A stretch of DNA of 41,977 nt from the NCBI GenBank assembly GCA_002705085.1, contig PAHO01000020.1, positions 1 to 41,977 of the forward strand. The letters run 5' to 3'. Under the pieces are notes generated by a model. The model was not told the origin of the DNA. It ran no database searches and saw only the letters and a program-made list of their open reading frames with translations. The position numbers and the translations under genes were made by a program. This document shows positions 19,805-28,429 of the stretch, piece by piece. Within the stretch, counting starts at the first letter, position 1. Each line of letters opens with the position of its first letter. The stretch comes from Phycisphaerae bacterium. Its GTDB lineage: Bacteria > Planctomycetota > Phycisphaerae > Phycisphaerales > SM1A02.

Positions 19805-21355
19805 TCAAGAATCATCCAGGACCGCCAGAGCGGCAGAACCCGGTTCTTGACCAGTCCAAAGGCGGGTTTGGGCCGCGGCTTGCCGCCGGAACATTTCCAA
19901 ACCACCAATGCTCTGACCCCCTGCTTGGGAAAAAGCCTCTCTGATCGGGGTGAATGCGGGTTCGTAGACGGTTTCCAGCAACACCGCATTGTTCGGCAAC
20001 ATGGCGGGATCAACCGGGCACCCCTTCGGATCCGGCCCGGTGGACATGCCCACTGAAGTGCACTGCACCACCGCAGCGACGCTGCCGGGCTCGCCCACGA
20101 CCTCAACCGGTCCCTCGAATGACGCGGCCAAGGCTTCTGCTCGAGCCGCGGTCCGATTCATCACCCGCACCTGCGCCCCCAACCGCAGCAGCGCCGCGGT
20201 GGCGGCCCGGGCCACCCCGCCAGCCCCCAGCACCAACGCCGACTGGCCCTTGAGGTCCACCCTCTCGGACAAAGCTTCCTCAATGGCGACGACATCCGTG
20301 TTGAACGCATGCAACTGTCCCGATGCATCCACCCGCAATGTGTTGGCCGCGCCCGAAAGGCGGGTGGCATCGTCACAGACGCCTCCACGTTCGATGACAA
20401 ATGAAGCCAACGTTTCCTTGTGCGGCAAGGTCACGGACAAACCTCGAAGATCGAGCCCGGGGTGGGCCAGCCAAGCTTCCAAGGTGGCCACGAACGCCGT
20501 GGGATCCGGTGCGATGGGCAAAGGCAAATACACCGCGTTGCGTTGCTGTTCGGCGAACGCTTGGTTGTGGAATGCTGGTGACTTGGAGTGTTCTACTGGC
20601 CAACCGGCCACGCCGTACACCTCGGTGTCCGTGTCAATGGATCGGAATCGGTACAGATCCATCAGCTGTGAGAGTGTGGGTTGCCCTGGTGCGGTTGCTG
20701 AATCCGCATCCAAAGCCGCAAAAGTGAGGAATCCACCAAACTTCGGCGCCAGCACTCGGCTGGGCAAACCAAACGGCCCCATGCACAACGCCACGGTTGG
20801 CACGCCCAAGAGCCCCGGCATTTCAAAAGCCTCCAAACAATCTCGCAAACTTCGCGCGGTCCATGCCACTTTCACCACATCCACATCCACCGCCATGGAA
20901 GCGATCCGACCGGTCAGGTCGGCCGGACGACCATCAAAGTCATGTTTGCTGAGCACCAAGCGCGCACGCTCCGGTCGCACCTGCTGCGGATGGTCCACCA
21001 CCAACCGCACCTTTTGCCGGATGTTGGCGCTGCGCGACCAGGCCGCCTCTTCGAAATCCAAAAACTGAGGCGCGATTTCAGCCGTGCCAACCGCTTCGAG
21101 AAACGAAACCCGATCGGTCTCTTCACCCCGCCACGCCCCCCCTTCGGCTTCTGACCGACACGTCAGCAACACTGGAAGAGGACTGTCGGAAACCAATCGA
21201 CAGGCCGCGGCCACACCCTCGGCATGCTCGACCAACACATCGATGCGAAATTCCACCAAATCCGCGCCGCCCAACTTGGCCCGTTGGGCCTGCTCGAGCG
21301 CTGTCCCAACCTCGCCGGGATCTTCAACTTCAATGGGAACCGCCACCAGTGTCAT
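19805..21355 (-). CDS. Fused 3-dehydroquinate dehydratase (type I) and shikimate dehydrogenase
   Basis: A 516-residue two-domain enzyme for consecutive shikimate steps. Residues 1-235 are a type I AroD: EFRID, catalytic His138 (LSKHDF), Schiff-base Lys162 (VVKVAW) and the APGQPTL loop. Residues 246-516 are AroE: YGVAGWPVEHSKSPAFHN, catalytic Lys313 (TLPHKET), Asp354 (FNTD), the nucleotide-binding GAGGVARA and the NRTAARAEAL stretch. The N-terminal position of AroD and the order match the plant and chlamydial fusions, and such fusions are known from planctomycetes. Channelling of dehydroshikimate is a possible benefit. The start lies only 16 bases from the divergent gene at 21372. Confidence 0.94.
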   Translation of the reverse strand: MTLVAVPIEVEDPGEVGTALEQAQRAKLGGADLVEFRIDVLVEHAEGVAAACRLVSDSPLPVLLTCRSEAEGGAWRGEETDRVSFLEAVGTAEIAPQFLDFEEAAWSRSANIRQKVRLVVDHPQQVRPERARLVLSKHDFDGRPADLTGRIASMAVDVDVVKVAWTARSLRDCLEAFEMPGLLGVPTVALCMGPFGLPSRVLAPKFGGFLTFAALDADSATAPGQPTLSQLMDLYRFRSIDTDTEVYGVAGWPVEHSKSPAFHNQAFAEQQRNAVYLPLPIAPDPTAFVATLEAWLAHPGLDLRGLSVTLPHKETLASFVIERGGVCDDATRLSGAANTLRVDASGQLHAFNTDVVAIEEALSERVDLKGQSALVLGAGGVARAATAALLRLGAQVRVMNRTAARAEALAASFEGPVEVVGEPGSVAAVVQCTSVGMSTGPDPKGCPVDPAMLPNNAVLLETVYEPAFTPIREAFSQAGGQSIGGLEMFRRQAAAQTRLWTGQEPGSAALAVLDDS

Positions 21356-21371
21356 GTCCCAAGATCGTACG

Positions 21372-22034
21372 ATGAGTTCGATGTCAGAAGACAGCCATGA
21401 ACTCGATCTGGAACTCTCCCGGACCGCTCGACTGATCCGTCGACACTGCGACGCGTCTCTACGCTTCGATGAACACTTCCAACCCGTCCGCTACTGCCGA
21501 GCCACCGATGGCCGGTTGATCGTCCCCGCCATGGCGGCCATGCAAATGGCCGAGGAACTGGTCCTGCATGTGCCTGATGCAACCGATCAGAGCCTCCAAC
21601 TCATGGTGACCGGGGAACCATTCGCTGAACACGACGCCCTCGGGCGAGAAGCGGACCGATGGCGGATTCACTTTGGAGAGCCCGAAGACCTGCAATGGCT
21701 GGCCCTTGAACTTGACCTGGGCAAACGGGACGGATTCGTCTTCGATGGCGAAGCCCTGCAAGAACCCCACGCCTTCCCCGAGCACGAACCCGCTCTGTTG
21801 CGGGCGGTGCAGACCGAACAGAATCTCATCGAACAACGGGTCGCAAGCATCTTGGGACATGCCCCCGAAGACGCTCGGCCAGTCGCTGCCGATCAACATG
21901 GCCTGACCGTCCGCGTCCGACTTGGCACGGTACGTCTTGAATTCGAAGCCCCACAACACGATCCTGAATCCTCCGTGTACCTCGAAGCGGTGCGCAACCT
22001 GCCGGAGATCCACCATGACGAACTGTCCAACTGA
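21372..22034 (+). CDS. Unrecognised soluble protein, possibly related to FMN-binding split-barrel proteins
   Basis: A 220-residue acidic protein with no signal or membrane segment. Blocks such as TDGRLIVPAMAAMQMAEELV, DRWRIHFGEPEDLQWLALEL and DGFVFDGEAL suggest a beta-barrel with helical tail, loosely like pyridoxamine-phosphate-oxidase-like or DUF2470 proteins, but I cannot name the family with confidence. Its 3' end overlaps the M24 aminopeptidase start by 20 bases, so the two are probably co-expressed. ATGs at 21372 and 21381 are both possible and neither has a clear ribosome site; the 16-base gap to the divergent aroD-aroE start means promoters must lie within coding sequence. Confidence 0.65.
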   Translation: MSSMSEDSHELDLELSRTARLIRRHCDASLRFDEHFQPVRYCRATDGRLIVPAMAAMQMAEELVLHVPDATDQSLQLMVTGEPFAEHDALGREADRWRIHFGEPEDLQWLALELDLGKRDGFVFDGEALQEPHAFPEHEPALLRAVQTEQNLIEQRVASILGHAPEDARPVAADQHGLTVRVRLGTVRLEFEAPQHDPESSVYLEAVRNLPEIHHDELSN

Positions 22035-23232
22035 ACTGACCCGAAAGCGACGCAAGGCCGTCTTGAAAGTGCTGGAAGACCGCATGGCCGTGGTGTTCGC
22101 TGGTGAGGATGGTTCGGGACTCCATGGCGCTCCTTGGCGACCGCATCCCCACTTTGAGTATCTCACGGGCATTCGCAACGAGCCAGGGGCCATGCTTCTG
22201 TTGGATCCCAGCCATCCCCAAAAAACTCGGCGATGCATGCTTTTCCTGAAACCTCGGGATCCCGAAATGGAACGCTGGGATGGGGTACGGCCCACGATTG
22301 GTGGCCCGCTCCGAGAGCAGTTGGGGTTCCCTTCGATCTTTCGAACCTCCACCTTTGGACGATGGGTGACCGAAGCCGCCAAACGCAATCGCGGATTTGT
22401 GGCGCTGCACCCGCCTGCGTCACCCGATGCACCGCTGTCTCCCGATTTGGAGTTGTTTGGCAAACTCTCAACTCGCGTCCCCGGACGGACAACCGAAGAA
22501 GCTTTCGGTTTGGTACCGAGTTTGCGCCATGCCAAGGACGAATGGGAAATCGATCGCACCCGCGCGGCGGTCGCAGCCACGGCTTCGGGGTATGCCGACG
22601 CCTTGCCGTGGTTCCGTGATGGTGCCAATGAATCCGACATCCAACGAGAGGTGGAACACGGCTACCGCTGCCACGGAGCGGAAGGCCCCCACTACGGAAC
22701 CATCGTGGGAGGTGGCGTCCGCGGCACCATGCTGCATTACATCAACAACGATCAACCGCTGGTCGAAAACGATTTGGTGGTGCTGGACTCGGGCGCTCGG
22801 GTGGATGGATATGGCGCAGACGTCACACGCACCATCCCAGTTGGAGGAACGTTCACTCCGCGGGCCAAAGAGATCTACAACATTGTGCTTTCCGCGCTGG
22901 ACGCGGCAATCGCGGTGGTCAAACCTGGCGTGACGTTCGCCGAAATCGACGAAGCCGCCCGCAGCATCATCAAAGACGCGGGCTACGGGGAAACCTTCAT
23001 TCACGGCATTGGTCACCACCTTGGTTTGGAAGTGCACGACGACGGTGGGGAAGGACCGCTTCAAGAAGGCGCCATCATTACGGTGGAGCCAGGGATTTAC
23101 CTTGAATCAGAAGGGCTGGGATGTCGTATTGAAGACGACATCTTGGTCACCACCGATGGGCATGAAAACCTCACCAAGATGATTCCCCGCACTGTCGAAG
23201 AAGTGGAGCAGGCCTTCGCCCATTCGAATTGA
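22015..23232 (+). CDS. pepP: Xaa-Pro aminopeptidase (M24B family, PepP-like)
   Basis: A 405-residue dinuclear metallopeptidase that removes an N-terminal residue preceding proline. The N-terminal creatinase-like domain has the PHFEYLTGIRNEPGAMLLL stretch typical of PepP. The pita-bread domain has all five metal ligands: Asp258 (LDSGAR), Asp269 (GADVTR), His334 (HGIGHHLGLEVHD), Glu358 (VEPGIY) and Glu373 (RIEDD). Cytoplasmic. The ATG at 22015 lies inside the end of the upstream gene (20-base overlap), so it may be translated by reinitiation. It converges with hldE with one base between the stop codons. Confidence 0.93.
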   Translation: MTNCPTELTRKRRKAVLKVLEDRMAVVFAGEDGSGLHGAPWRPHPHFEYLTGIRNEPGAMLLLDPSHPQKTRRCMLFLKPRDPEMERWDGVRPTIGGPLREQLGFPSIFRTSTFGRWVTEAAKRNRGFVALHPPASPDAPLSPDLELFGKLSTRVPGRTTEEAFGLVPSLRHAKDEWEIDRTRAAVAATASGYADALPWFRDGANESDIQREVEHGYRCHGAEGPHYGTIVGGGVRGTMLHYINNDQPLVENDLVVLDSGARVDGYGADVTRTIPVGGTFTPRAKEIYNIVLSALDAAIAVVKPGVTFAEIDEAARSIIKDAGYGETFIHGIGHHLGLEVHDDGGEGPLQEGAIITVEPGIYLESEGLGCRIEDDILVTTDGHENLTKMIPRTVEEVEQAFAHSN

Positions 23233-23233
23233 T

Positions 23234-24634
23234 TTACGCCTGATCCCGCAAACGCTGGGCCAAGCAGGTGGTGCTCGCCCCCGGAATCAATGTCGCCAAA
23301 TGCACTGGGATCTGAAGTTCATCCAGAAGCTCGATCTCCGCCAGATCTTCCCGCTGGTAATCCCCACCTTTGACGTACACGTCAGGCCGAACCTCACGAA
23401 TCAACTCATGGGCCGTTGACTCAGACAACGGGACAACCACGTCCACACAGGCCAGCGCCGCCAACAACGAGGACCGGTCCTCCCAATGTTGCACCGGTCG
23501 ATCGGATCCTTTCAATCGGCGCACCGAATCATCAGTGTTCAGACCGACCACGAGGACATCACCCAGACGCGCCGCTTCAGCCAACAAACTGATATGCCCC
23601 GCATGCAACAAATCGAAGCAACCGTTGGTCAACACCACCCGGCGTCCCAGTGTTTTCCAATTGGCAACGTCCTCCGCCAAACTGGTGCGAGAAGCCACTC
23701 GATCGCACCGATCAGGCTTCAATTCCACCAACACCCCCGAGGTGGGCTGAGAAATATGTCGCGCCGCGATGGCGTTGGCGGCCCGGACGCACTGCTCCCA
23801 CGAGCCCCCCCGTCTCCGCTCGGCCGCAATGGCCGCGATAAATGCATCTCCCGCCCCCGCGGCATCGGTGACATTGACCGGCTCGGTTGGGAAAGACGAA
23901 ACGCCTTCAGGACCAGCCAACACCGCACCTTCAACATCAAGGGTGACCACCGTGCGAACCACCCCAGTGCACTCGGAAACCGTCTTGGCCAGGCGAACCG
24001 GGTCACTCGCCGATTGCCCCGTGAGGTGAATGGCTTCATCGCGATTGGGGCTGATCAAATCAGCGCCGGCATAGCGTTCAGCTGAGGCGTGCCGACTCGG
24101 GTCAACCAAGACCTCCGCCGCACCTTGGCACGCCAACACCAGAGATTCATCCACGACACCTTTCCCATAGTCCGACACCACCACCAACGAAGCGGTGTCA
24201 CGAACTTGGGTGATCTCATGATTGAGTTTGGCTCGCAACTCAAACGAAAGTTCATCTCGACTCTCAAGGTCCACCCGAAAAACCTTGGTGTTGGCGCGGG
24301 CGTGGATGCCCTCAAAATGTGACCGTTTGACGGTGGTCGGACGCAGGACATCCACCACCACCCCATCGACACCGATGCCCCGTTGTTGGAGCTGTCCCAA
24401 CAATTCTTCCCCGGCGGGATCATCCCCGATCACCCCAACCACTTGCACGGGAACATCCAACTCCGCCAACACTTGGGCCACCCGGGCCGCCCCCCCGAGG
24501 GTGGACTCCCGCCGCTGCACACGAAACACCGGAGCTGATGCGTCGGGACACACCCGTTCTCGGCGACCAAACCATGCTTCATCAAGCATCAGGTCACCGA
24601 CCACCAAGACAGGATCGGGCTCTCGTTTGGACAT
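23234..24634 (-). CDS. hldE: Bifunctional D-glycero-beta-D-manno-heptose-7-phosphate kinase / 1-phosphate adenylyltransferase
   Basis: A 466-residue cytoplasmic enzyme of ADP-heptose synthesis. The N-terminal PfkB-type kinase domain (1-310) has GDLMLDEAWFG, STLGGAARVA, and DAAGAGDAF with catalytic Asp263. The C-terminal nucleotidyltransferase domain (about 331-466) has TNGCFDLLHAGH with the HxGH motif at 344-347 and YVKGGDYQRED. Both activities supply ADP-heptose for the GT9 heptosyltransferase encoded at the start of the same operon. The ATG at 24634 lies 13 bases after the lpxK stop with AGGA upstream. Length equals the family norm (about 477). Confidence 0.95.
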   Translation of the reverse strand: MSKREPDPVLVVGDLMLDEAWFGRRERVCPDASAPVFRVQRRESTLGGAARVAQVLAELDVPVQVVGVIGDDPAGEELLGQLQQRGIGVDGVVVDVLRPTTVKRSHFEGIHARANTKVFRVDLESRDELSFELRAKLNHEITQVRDTASLVVVSDYGKGVVDESLVLACQGAAEVLVDPSRHASAERYAGADLISPNRDEAIHLTGQSASDPVRLAKTVSECTGVVRTVVTLDVEGAVLAGPEGVSSFPTEPVNVTDAAGAGDAFIAAIAAERRRGGSWEQCVRAANAIAARHISQPTSGVLVELKPDRCDRVASRTSLAEDVANWKTLGRRVVLTNGCFDLLHAGHISLLAEAARLGDVLVVGLNTDDSVRRLKGSDRPVQHWEDRSSLLAALACVDVVVPLSESTAHELIREVRPDVYVKGGDYQREDLAEIELLDELQIPVHLATLIPGASTTCLAQRLRDQA

Positions 24635-24647
24635 TGGGGAGGTGATC

Positions 24648-25619
24648 CTACTGCAGCACCGACAAGACCCGTTCTCGGAGGGCCACCTCGCCATCGGAGA
24701 CGGTGAGTTCGACGCGGGGAATCCACACCGGGACCGGCCACGGCTGCAATCGATCGCCCAACCGAGCCGCATCTTTCGCGGTCACCACCAGAGCATCGGC
24801 CTCCGAACACAGTGCTCGGAATTGATCAAGCATGACGGGTGAAATGGGGTCGTGATCGGCCAAAGGGGGCATCGCGGCCACGATCCCACCCGCTTGGACC
24901 AAAGCATCTCGGACCCGTTCTGGACGGGCGATCCCCGCCATGACCACACAACGCTTCCCCTGCACCGAGACCTCGTCCCCTTGAGGGGTATGCACGCCCT
25001 GCCAAATCGCTGAGACCTCCGCCAACGCCGGCTGCCCCGCCAACTGCGCGGTGGCCATCTGGTCCTCTTGGCCCATCGGTCCCGAGACGACCCAGACATC
25101 GGCCCGCCGCAAGCCCGACGCCGGTTCACGCAACCAGCCAGCGGGCAACGTGGTGGTTCGGGCGGGCGGACGCATCCCATCCACCAAAACGACATCCAAA
25201 TCTCGAGCCAACTCGGTGTGTTGAAAACCATCATCAAGCACCACGCAATCAAACCGAATGCCTTCGCGTTGCGCTTTCTGGATTTCGAACGCTCGATCTG
25301 GTCCAGCCAAGACGGGCACGTCAGGCATGGCTGAACGATGCTCAAGGACTTCATCAGCCTCGTGAGGATTGGCCGCGCCGTATCCACGCATGGCAATCGC
25401 GGGTCGATGCCCAGCGTCAATCAACCAGCCAACCAACAACCGGACAAAAGGGGACTTCCCCGTGCCTCCAGCCGCAAGGTTGCCCACCGAGATCACGGGG
25501 ACATCAACCCGCACCGACCGCTGCTGCTTTCGCCGGATCTGTCGCGCCGACAGCGACCCGTACACCCATGAAAACGGATGGAGCAGGGCAGACCATGGAC
25601 CGGCAGGACCCTGGGTCAT
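24648..25619 (-). CDS. lpxK: Tetraacyldisaccharide 4'-kinase
   Basis: A 323-residue membrane-associated kinase that phosphorylates the 4' position of the lipid A disaccharide precursor. Typical features: LHPFSWVYGSLS near the start, Walker A in SVGNLAAGGTGKSPF, the AMRGYG motif, VLDDGFQH, and VVTAKDAAR near the end. Its presence indicates a lipid A-containing outer membrane. The ATG overlaps the stop of the GT9-Maf gene (ATGA). It is the middle gene of the three-gene LPS operon. Confidence 0.95.
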   Translation of the reverse strand: MTQGPAGPWSALLHPFSWVYGSLSARQIRRKQQRSVRVDVPVISVGNLAAGGTGKSPFVRLLVGWLIDAGHRPAIAMRGYGAANPHEADEVLEHRSAMPDVPVLAGPDRAFEIQKAQREGIRFDCVVLDDGFQHTELARDLDVVLVDGMRPPARTTTLPAGWLREPASGLRRADVWVVSGPMGQEDQMATAQLAGQPALAEVSAIWQGVHTPQGDEVSVQGKRCVVMAGIARPERVRDALVQAGGIVAAMPPLADHDPISPVMLDQFRALCSEADALVVTAKDAARLGDRLQPWPVPVWIPRVELTVSDGEVALRERVLSVLQ

Positions 25620-27241
25620 TGGTTGTCTTCCTGGGATGGTGCCAACGCCATACTTGCCAGCATCGGCTTCAACCGCTGCAAAGGCAAGCCCATCACCGTG
25701 GCATGATCCCCTTCGCAGGAAAGATCCCAGCCATCGTTGATGCGATCTGCAAGGTTGTATCCCCCCGCCCGCCCTTTCCAGCCATCATGCTCCAGATAGG
25801 TTTCAATGGCCTGATCAGAAACCGATCCCCAACGGACGCGAGCCACGTCGACAAACGACTGCTCTTCATCCCGATCAAGATCGATCAGGCACACTCCAGT
25901 CACCACCGGATGGGTGGCACCGCGGAACGCATGCAACATGCGGCGAGCGTGGTCTCGATCACGCGGCTTGCCCATCACCTCACCTTGGTGGGTGCACACG
26001 GTGTCACCCGCCAAGACCACCCCTCTGGCGCCTTCGGCCCGCAGCGACTCAGCCACTGCCCTGGCCTTCCAACACGCGAGCGCCAACGTCCACTCTTCTG
26101 GGCCCACATCACCCGGAGTCAGTTGACCATCGTCCAAATGTGGGGGACGGGCAGTGGCCGCGTACCCCGCCTCTTGCAGCATGGCCCGCCGCTGCGGAGA
26201 ACCTGAACCAAGCCAAAGCCTCCGCGGCGTCATGGGGATCTCTTCCAGTCGGTTGAGCACCATGTCCACCGACAACTGACGCATCCATCGGTCATCGGTG
26301 TGACGGTAACGCACATGGGGTGGAACCCCGTTGGGTCTGATGGCGGCACCGGCACCGCGCCAGGGTCCCGTCAAGGCCGGATCGGTGGGACCAAACAACC
26401 CCAACGCCGCCACCCCAAAGCCCGCCGCCATATGCAGTGGTGCTGAATCCAAGCCCACCAACCGCGTTGCTCCCGCCACCAAGCCCATCGTGCCCCCCAG
26501 GGAGACTTCGCCCGCCGCCAAGTGGGCGGTGGGCCCCAGCGCGTCGACCAATGAAGCCAACAGCGCGCGATCTTTGGGAGAACCAACCACCACACAGGGC
26601 CCAGCAAGCGCTTTTCCCAACTCCAGCCAACGCTCTAGGGGCCATCGTTTGGCCGCACCCCGGGTCGTTGGAGCCAACACGTGATACCCACCACGGGTCA
26701 ACGACCGGTCAACCCCCCAAGACTTGGCTTCGTGTTGGGCGGTAGGAGAAAGAAAAAGTTGCAAATCGGCGAGGGCGGGAATGCCAAGGGGCCGGAGAAG
26801 ACCCAACATGCGATCGACCGCATGGGCCCCTTTCGGGATGTCTACGTGCTCGGTCAGTCCCCATCTGCCGCCCTCCCGAGCATCAGCAAAGCCAATCCGG
26901 CGGGGAGAGCCAGTCCAACGGGCCGCCAGTCCACTGCGAAAGAGGCCCTGGGCATCCAGTACCAAGTCGTATTGGGGCTCGCGGAGGACCTTCCGCAACT
27001 CGCGGGCGGCCACGCGGTGGCTTGATTTCCAGGGGGATCGCAATCGATCGCGGTGAAAGGGCACCACGCCGTCCAGATCCGGGTGGGCGACAATCGCCTC
27101 TTGCCAATCGCTTCTCACCAACCAATCGATCTGGGCACGGGGATAAGCCGCTCTCAGAGAACGGAGGACCGGGACGGTGCGGCACACGTCCCCCAAGGCA
27201 CTGGGCCGAATCAGCAAGATGCGTTCCGGCGTATCGGTCAC
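25616..27241 (-). CDS. GT9 heptosyltransferase fused to a Maf-type nucleotide pyrophosphatase
   Basis: A 541-residue protein with two complete domains. Residues 1-335 are a glycosyltransferase family 9 (ADP-heptose:LPS) domain: ILLIRPSALGDVCRTVPVL, LVLDAQGLFRSGLAAR, RIGFADAREGG, LAPTTRGAAKRWP, and LVGLDSAPLHMAAGFG. Residues 337-541 are a Maf domain: LWLGSGSPQRRAML, LAGDTVC, GKPRDRDHARRML, DGWKGRAGGYNLAD and HATVMGLPL. Maf proteins hydrolyse non-canonical nucleoside triphosphates. Met337 (codon at 26233) follows GGAAGAG at a ribosome-site distance, so a separate Maf protein could also be made. The start is GTG at 27241; the next gene lpxK overlaps by ATGA. The frame is open across the junction. 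Confidence 0.88.
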   Translation of the reverse strand: MTDTPERILLIRPSALGDVCRTVPVLRSLRAAYPRAQIDWLVRSDWQEAIVAHPDLDGVVPFHRDRLRSPWKSSHRVAARELRKVLREPQYDLVLDAQGLFRSGLAARWTGSPRRIGFADAREGGRWGLTEHVDIPKGAHAVDRMLGLLRPLGIPALADLQLFLSPTAQHEAKSWGVDRSLTRGGYHVLAPTTRGAAKRWPLERWLELGKALAGPCVVVGSPKDRALLASLVDALGPTAHLAAGEVSLGGTMGLVAGATRLVGLDSAPLHMAAGFGVAALGLFGPTDPALTGPWRGAGAAIRPNGVPPHVRYRHTDDRWMRQLSVDMVLNRLEEIPMTPRRLWLGSGSPQRRAMLQEAGYAATARPPHLDDGQLTPGDVGPEEWTLALACWKARAVAESLRAEGARGVVLAGDTVCTHQGEVMGKPRDRDHARRMLHAFRGATHPVVTGVCLIDLDRDEEQSFVDVARVRWGSVSDQAIETYLEHDGWKGRAGGYNLADRINDGWDLSCEGDHATVMGLPLQRLKPMLASMALAPSQEDNQ

Positions 27242-27315
27242 GGGATGGATTCTACGGCGACGAAACCGCCGCTCACCTTGACGGAAGCTGCCCGCAGGAT
27301 GATGATTCCATATTC

Positions 27316-28404
27316 GTGACCGACCAAACCCCAAAACCACCAAGTGATTCCGACTCGTCTGGGACCTTTGCCCGGGCCGTGGAAAACAACCAGGCGATCC
27401 CTGGCTACGAAGTGATCAGAAAATTGGGATCGGGGGCGATGGCTGCTGTTTTCTTGGCTCGGCAAATCAGCTTGGACCGTCTGGTGGCGATCAAAATCCT
27501 GCCCAGCCGGTTCAGCGCCAACAAGGACTACATCAAACGCTTTCAGCAAGAAGGCAAAGCCGCGGCCAAATTGAACCACCCCAACATCGTTGCCGCAGTG
27601 GACGTCGGGGCGGTGGGAAGTCGCCACTACTTCGTGATGGAGTACGTGGATGGCACCGATGTGCATGAGCTTCTGAAAAAAGAAAGCAAACTTTCCGAAC
27701 GACGCACGCTGGAGATCATTCAAGAGATCGCGTTGGCTTTGCAGCACGCGCACGGAAAAGGATTCCTGCACCGGGACATCAAGCCCCGGAACATCATGAT
27801 CACCAAAGCGGGGGTTGCGAAACTGGCGGACCTTGGATTGGCCCGGCACGTGGACGACACCGAAACAGCCGAAGCCGAGAAGAACAAAGCGTTCGGCACG
27901 CCGTTCTACATTTCTCCCGAACAAATACGCGGCAAGATGGACATCGCAGCCCCCGCCGACATCTATGGCTTGGGCGCGACCTTCTATCACATGGTGACCG
28001 GCAAGGTGCCCTTCACCGGAGCCAACCCCAAAGAGGTGATGAAGGCCCACCTCAAAGAAGAACTGGTACCGCCGGACCACCTGAATTCCGAACTGAGTTC
28101 CGGGTGCGCGCAAATCATCGAACACATGCTCGCCCGACGGGTTGAGGATCGGTACCACTCGGCCGATGACTTGCTGATCGATCTGGAATTGGTCATGCAG
28201 GGGCTGCCACCAAAATTTGCGAGATCCGGCCTTGATGCTTCGGTTCTCGCGGAAACGGCCGCCGCCGCCGCCGCCGCCACCGCCATTCCCACCCAAGTGG
28301 CCAAGCCGACCGCCGCCGCCGCTCCCCCGACCTGGATGATTGCCGCTCTGGTCGGCAGCATGTTTGTGAACCTGCTGCTGTTCATCTTGTACTTGTTGAA
28401 ATAA
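27316..28404 (+). CDS. Hanks-type Ser/Thr protein kinase with C-terminal membrane anchor
   Basis: A 362-residue kinase. The kinase domain (about 31-300) has the glycine loop LGSGAMAAVF, catalytic Lys60 (VAIK), HRDIKPRN with Asp154 and Asn159, ADLGLAR with Asp172, and GTPFYISPEQI. Two details differ from canonical kinases: HRDIKPEN has Arg for Glu, and DFG reads DLG, both frequent in planctomycetes. A linker rich in alanine (a GCC-codon run) leads to one C-terminal helix (about 333-361, VGSMFVNLLLFILYLL) with almost nothing outside, so no extracellular sensor domain. The GTG at 27316 is the best start near the domain; it has no clear ribosome site. It is divergent from the LPS operon with a 74-base gap. 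Confidence 0.9.
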   Translation: MTDQTPKPPSDSDSSGTFARAVENNQAIPGYEVIRKLGSGAMAAVFLARQISLDRLVAIKILPSRFSANKDYIKRFQQEGKAAAKLNHPNIVAAVDVGAVGSRHYFVMEYVDGTDVHELLKKESKLSERRTLEIIQEIALALQHAHGKGFLHRDIKPRNIMITKAGVAKLADLGLARHVDDTETAEAEKNKAFGTPFYISPEQIRGKMDIAAPADIYGLGATFYHMVTGKVPFTGANPKEVMKAHLKEELVPPDHLNSELSSGCAQIIEHMLARRVEDRYHSADDLLIDLELVMQGLPPKFARSGLDASVLAETAAAAAAATAIPTQVAKPTAAAAPPTWMIAALVGSMFVNLLLFILYLLK

Positions 28405-28429
28405 ACCCCCACACTGCATTGGAGTCCGG

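Noticed and set aside
27238-28419. A 393-codon minus-strand open frame opposite the kinase gene
   Set aside because: The plus strand carries all kinase motifs; the antisense translation is glycine-rich shadow sequence from the GCC repeats.
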